This document shows positions 60,511-64,000 of a stretch of 64,000 nt of DNA, piece by piece. This stretch comes from Paracoccus everestensis. Lineage in GTDB: Bacteria > Pseudomonadota > Alphaproteobacteria > Rhodobacterales > Rhodobacteraceae. Where the stretch lies: positions 533,001-597,000 of the forward strand of contig NZ_CP090836.1 in assembly GCF_021491915.1 (NCBI RefSeq), given 5' to 3'. How positions within the stretch are numbered: the first letter of the stretch is position 1; every line of letters starts with the position of its first letter. A program made the translations under genes and the position numbers. Below the pieces are notes generated by a model that worked only from the letters and a program-made list of their open reading frames with translations, had not been told where the DNA came from and did no database searches.

Positions 60511-62754
60511 ATGGCCCAGATTCCCAGCAAGGAACAGATCATGGAATGGGTCGCGGACAATCCCGACGCCAATTCCAAGCGCGACATCGCCAAGGCCTTT
60601 GGCATCAAGGGCGCCGAACGGATCGAGCTGAAGCGCCTGCTCAAGGAGCTTGAAGCCGAAGGTCAGCTTGAACGCCGCCGCCGTCATTACCAGGACGCCG
60701 AGCGTCTGCCCCTTGTCACGGTGCTGGAACTGCTGCCCCCTGACGGGTCCGGCGACCTGTTTGCCCGGCCCCTGGAATGGCAGGGCGAAGGCCCGATGCC
60801 GCGCATCCATTACGCCCCCCGCGACACCGATCCGGCCCTTGGCCGAGGCGACCGCTTCCTGGGCCGCCTGGTCGAGGTGCAGGGCGAGGATTATCAATAC
60901 CAGGCCCGCCTGATCCGCCGAATCACCGCCGCGCCCCACCGCATCACCGGCATCTTCCGCAAGGAAGCCGAGGGCGGCCACATCGTCCCCATCGACAAGG
61001 GCCAGGACCGCGAATGGCGCGTCCGTCCCGACGCCACCCAGGGCGCGCAGAATGGCGAACTGGTTCAGGCCGAACAGGTCGGACCCAAGGGCCGGCTGGG
61101 CCTGCCGATGGCGCGGATCATCGACCGGCTGGGCGACCCGTCCGCCCCCCGCGCGGTCAGCCTGATCGCCATCCACCAGCACGGCATCCCCGACGATTTC
61201 CCCGATGCCGTGATCGCCGAGGCCGAGGGCGCCAAGCCCGCGACCATGAAGGGCCGCGAGGATCTGCGCGACCTGCCCTTGGTGACCATCGACCCGTCAG
61301 ATGCGCGCGACCACGACGATGCGGTCGCCGCCCATATCGAGGAGGACGGCGGCGCGACCATCTGGGTCGCCATCGCCGATGTCGCCCATTACGTCACCCC
61401 CGGCTCGGCCCTGGACCGCGAGGCCTGGCTGCGGGGCAATTCAACCTATTTCCCCGACCGCGTGGTCCCCATGCTGCCCGAGGCGCTGTCGGCCGACCTG
61501 TGTTCGCTGCACGAGGGCGTGGATCGCCCGGTGATTGCCGTCCGGATGCGGCTGGACGCGCAGGGCAACAAGATCGGCCATAACTTCCACCGCGGCATGA
61601 TGAACAGCCGCGCCAGCCTTGCCTATGAACAGGCGCAGGCGGCGGCGGACGGCAACCCGGATGCGCAAACCGAACCGCTGCTGGACAGCGTGATCCGTCC
61701 CCTGTGGCACGCTTATGCCCTGCTCAAGGACGCGCGCGCCCGCCGGCAGCCGCTGGACCTGGACCTGCCGGAACGCCGGATCGAGCTGACCCAGGATGGG
61801 CGCGTCAAGGCGGTCAATTTCCGCGAACGCTTCGACGCCCATCGCCTGATCGAGGAGTTCATGGTCCTGGCCAATGTCGCCGCGGCCGAGGAACTGACCC
61901 GCCGCCAGCGACCGCTGCTGTTCCGCGTCCACGAGGAACCCAGCCTCGCCAAGATCGACGCGCTGCGCGAGGTGGCCCAGGCATCAGGCTTCACGCTGGC
62001 CAAGGGGCAGGTGCTGCATACCAGCCACCTGAACCGCCTGCTGGCCCAATCGGAAGGCACCGATTTCGACGAGCTGATCAACATCAGCACGCTGCGGTCG
62101 ATGACCCAGGCCTATTACCACCCGGAAAACTTCGGTCATTTCGGCTTGGCGCTGAAAAGCTATGCGCATTTCACCTCGCCCATCCGGCGCTATTCGGACC
62201 TGGTGGTGCATCGCGCGCTGATCAGCGGGCATGGCTGGGGCAAGGACGGATTGTCGGGCCAGGATCTGGACCGTTTGTCCGAAACGGCCACCCATATCAG
62301 CGAAACCGAACGCCGCAGCATGGCGGCCGAGCGCGACACGACCGACCGCTATCTTGCGGCATACCTCGCCGAACGCGTGGGAACCGAGATGACGGGCCGC
62401 ATCAGCGGCGTCCAGAAGTTCGGCGCCTTTATCAAGCTGGACGAAACCGGGGCTGACGGGCTTCTGCCTATCCGCGCCATCGGGCAGGAATATTTCCACT
62501 TCGATCCCGACGCGCAGATGCTGATCGGCAGCGATACGGGGCTGGAAATCGGCTTGGGCCAGCGCGTCACCGTGCGCCTGGCCGAGGCGATCCCGATGAC
62601 CGGCGGCTTGACGCTGGATCTGCTGGAACTGGACGGCCAGCCGCTGCCGCGCGACCCGCAAAAGGGGCGGCGCGGGCGCGGACCCCGGCCCATGTCCACC
62701 AAGTCCCGGCTGGCCGAAATCAAGCGCGCCACCAAGCGGCGCCGCAAGCGCTGA
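60511..62754 (+). CDS. rnr: Ribonuclease R
   Basis: 3'-5' exoribonuclease of the RNB family, 747 aa, degrading structured RNA. An N-terminal winged-helix-like region is followed by cold-shock domains, then the RNB catalytic centre with the aspartate cluster DPSDARDHDDAVAAHIEED, RGNSTYFPDRVVPMLPEALS and the C-terminal YAHFTSPIRRYSDLVVHRAL. The S1 domain is GTEMTGRISGVQKFGAFIKLDETGADGLLPI, followed by a basic tail (KKGRRGRGPR...RATKRRRKR). GAAGGA precedes the ATG at 60511. It is converged on by the hlyD gene, with a hairpin repeat between. Confidence 0.96.
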   Translation: MAQIPSKEQIMEWVADNPDANSKRDIAKAFGIKGAERIELKRLLKELEAEGQLERRRRHYQDAERLPLVTVLELLPPDGSGDLFARPLEWQGEGPMPRIHYAPRDTDPALGRGDRFLGRLVEVQGEDYQYQARLIRRITAAPHRITGIFRKEAEGGHIVPIDKGQDREWRVRPDATQGAQNGELVQAEQVGPKGRLGLPMARIIDRLGDPSAPRAVSLIAIHQHGIPDDFPDAVIAEAEGAKPATMKGREDLRDLPLVTIDPSDARDHDDAVAAHIEEDGGATIWVAIADVAHYVTPGSALDREAWLRGNSTYFPDRVVPMLPEALSADLCSLHEGVDRPVIAVRMRLDAQGNKIGHNFHRGMMNSRASLAYEQAQAAADGNPDAQTEPLLDSVIRPLWHAYALLKDARARRQPLDLDLPERRIELTQDGRVKAVNFRERFDAHRLIEEFMVLANVAAAEELTRRQRPLLFRVHEEPSLAKIDALREVAQASGFTLAKGQVLHTSHLNRLLAQSEGTDFDELINISTLRSMTQAYYHPENFGHFGLALKSYAHFTSPIRRYSDLVVHRALISGHGWGKDGLSGQDLDRLSETATHISETERRSMAAERDTTDRYLAAYLAERVGTEMTGRISGVQKFGAFIKLDETGADGLLPIRAIGQEYFHFDPDAQMLIGSDTGLEIGLGQRVTVRLAEAIPMTGGLTLDLLELDGQPLPRDPQKGRRGRGPRPMSTKSRLAEIKRATKRRRKR

Positions 62755-62770
62755 CCTTGTCGGCATCCAT

Positions 62771-62816
62771 CTTGGCCTAACTGTCCCGCAGGGTGTGGGC
62801 GCGCGAAGCCCCCACC
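62771..62816 (-). repeat. Dispersed 3'-end hairpin repeat, copy 4
   Basis: On the minus strand GGTGGGGGC/GCCCACACC (62792-62816, one mismatch) forms a stem, followed by CTGCGGGACAGTTAGGCCAAG, similar to copy 1 at 12019-12067 (GGGATATTCAGGCCAAGG). It lies 4 bases after the hlyD stop and between converging hlyD and rnr; probable terminator. Confidence 0.6.
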
Positions 62817-62819
62817 GTC

Positions 62820-64000
62820 TCAGCTTTCGCGGAACGCCCGGTTGAAGTAATCCGTCAAGGGCTTCATCAGATAGGCCATCGGGCTGCGCTCGCCTGTCTG
62901 AATAAAGACCTCGACCGGCATCCCGGGGATCAGGGCCAGGTCGCCCAGCTTGGCTAACTGGTCGGCCGGGATGGTCACTTCGGCCCGGTAATAGGGCATC
63001 TGCGTCGCCTCGTCCATCATGGCATCGGCCGATACCCGGCCCAGCACGCCGTCGATTTCCGGCGTGGTGCGCGAGGAAAAGGCCGAAAACCGCAGCACGA
63101 CCGGCTGGCCTGCCTGCACTTCGTCCACGTTGATCGTGGCCAGGCGCGCGCTGACGACCAGCGGGCGATCCTGCGGGATCACATACAGGACCGGATCGGC
63201 AGGGCGGACCACCGACCGGGGCGTCGTGACCTGCATGTTATAGACGATCCCCGCCGCGGGCGACCGGATGTCCAGGCGGTTGATCTGCTCGATCAGCCCC
63301 CGGCGGCGTTCGGCCAGTTCCAGCTCACGATAGCCCAGGTCGCGCAGTTCGGTTTCCGCCTCCTCGCGCCGTTCGGCGCCAAGGCGCAGGCGCTGGATGT
63401 CCAGTTCGGTCTGGCGCGTCTCGGCGGCAGCGCGGCTGGCCTGCAATTCACCCACCTGGCCGTCGAGGCTGGCCGCCTCGCGTTGCAGGGCCAGGACGCG
63501 GGACGCCTGTGCCAGGCCACGATCCAGCAGGGATTGCTGGTCTTCCAGTTCCTCGGCGATCAGGTCGCGCTGCCGGTTCAGGGCCGCGATCTGCGCGTCG
63601 ATGCCATCGACCTGCTGGCGGACCTGTTCGGATTGCTTTTCCAATTGCTGGATCGACTGGCGCAGCGTGTCGCGGCGGGTTTCGAACAGGCTGCGCTGTC
63701 CCGCGATCAAGGCTTGCAGATCGTCATTTCCTTCGGCGGCAGTCAGCAATTCCTGCGGGATCTGCATCGTCCCTGAATCGCCGCGTTCAGCCTCCAACCG
63801 GCCACGACGGGCGAGGATTTCGAAATACTGCCCTTCGACAATGGCGTGTTCCGTGCGCAGCAGGCTGCCGTCCAGGCGGATCAGGGGCTGGCCTGCCTCG
63901 ACCGATTGGCCGTCCTTGACCAGGATGTCCTCGACCACGCCGCCGTCGGGATGCTGGACGATCTGGCGCTGCTGTTCGACCTCGACCTGGCCCGATGCGA
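62820..64000 (-). CDS. HlyD-family type I secretion periplasmic adaptor (PrtE-like), N-terminal part outside window
   Basis: The frame is open to the right edge, so the N-terminal membrane anchor lies beyond base 64000. Visible 393 residues include the lipoyl-like beta domain (ASGQVEVEQQRQIVQHPDGGVVEDILVKDGQSVEAGQPLIRLD), a long coiled-coil (about the middle 150 residues), and the closing beta-barrel IRSPAAGIVYNMQVTTPRSVVRPADPVLYVIPQ and a C-terminal FIQTGERSPMAYLMKPLTDYFNRAF. This matches the membrane-fusion protein of T1SS exporters (HlyD/PrtE/LapC). The partner ABC transporter and TolC-like channel are expected to be to the right. Confidence 0.9.
   Translation of the reverse strand, partial: ASGQVEVEQQRQIVQHPDGGVVEDILVKDGQSVEAGQPLIRLDGSLLRTEHAIVEGQYFEILARRGRLEAERGDSGTMQIPQELLTAAEGNDDLQALIAGQRSLFETRRDTLRQSIQQLEKQSEQVRQQVDGIDAQIAALNRQRDLIAEELEDQQSLLDRGLAQASRVLALQREAASLDGQVGELQASRAAAETRQTELDIQRLRLGAERREEAETELRDLGYRELELAERRRGLIEQINRLDIRSPAAGIVYNMQVTTPRSVVRPADPVLYVIPQDRPLVVSARLATINVDEVQAGQPVVLRFSAFSSRTTPEIDGVLGRVSADAMMDEATQMPYYRAEVTIPADQLAKLGDLALIPGMPVEVFIQTGERSPMAYLMKPLTDYFNRAFRES

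Noticed and set aside
1..64000. CRISPR arrays, tRNA genes, IS elements, prophage or integron
   Set aside because: No direct-repeat/spacer series, cloverleaf-type sequence with GGTTCRANTCC arm, transposase, integrase or phage gene was found in the intergenic regions or as coding frames.

Overview
The window is a GC-rich (roughly two-thirds G+C), densely packed bacterial chromosome segment. Gene content and order point to the alphaproteobacterial family Rhodobacteraceae, most like Paracoccus. Examples are an aa3-type oxidase subunit IV, DUF2794 and DUF1491 proteins, ETF-ubiquinone oxidoreductase, a methylsuccinyl-CoA dehydrogenase-like enzyme and the block pdxJ-acpS-lepB-rnc-era-recO. The genus is inferred from overall resemblance, not from a marker gene. 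I see no tRNA, rRNA, CRISPR array, prophage, IS element or integron, and no gene-free stretch longer than 300 bases. Genes run off both edges: a DnaJ-type co-chaperone on the left and a type I secretion HlyD-family adaptor on the right.

Bases 1-10 kb: DnaJ/CbpM-like pair, MATE exporter, a stand-alone Lrp-type ligand-binding domain coupled to a HisC-like aminotransferase, valS, and a divergent detoxification cluster (HxlR regulator facing DUF1428-DUF1428, two-domain VOC and GST). 10-20 kb: Lrp regulator facing a fold-III ornithine decarboxylase with a structured leader, metF/metR, an IMPase, a DMT permease, a lytic transglycosylase, dapA and an HNH nuclease. 20-31 kb: VOC protein, carboxylesterase, AlkA glycosylase, GntR regulator, HAD phosphatase, UbiH-like hydroxylase, a guanidine-II riboswitch with sugE, ilvD, a BadF-type kinase and YcjF/YcjX. 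31-44 kb: hrpB, two I78 inhibitor lipoproteins, TetR/glutamate dehydrogenase, tsaC, acyl-CoA dehydrogenase with an MBL hydrolase, cytochrome oxidase subunit IV and AzlCD. 44-64 kb: greA, ETF-QO, a TPR protein, ispE, the pdxJ-to-recO block, the Mcd-like dehydrogenase, a TSUP permease, dapE, rnr and hlyD.

Most of the window is core metabolism and information processing. Genes are often translationally coupled by 4-base ATGA or GTGA overlaps. The most informative non-coding elements are: (i) a two-hairpin ACGA-loop guanidine-II riboswitch directly before sugE; (ii) an inverted repeat in the ornithine decarboxylase leader that would hide the ribosome-binding site and start codon; (iii) a dispersed family of GC-hairpin plus GGATATT/GGACAGT repeats, normally at gene 3' ends but with one copy translated inside hrpB; and (iv) a REP-like palindrome whose two ends supply the stop codons of two convergent genes. 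I did not find a large undescribed defence or mobile system. The best candidates for new biology are the ODC leader, the intragenic repeat and the HxlR detoxification module.
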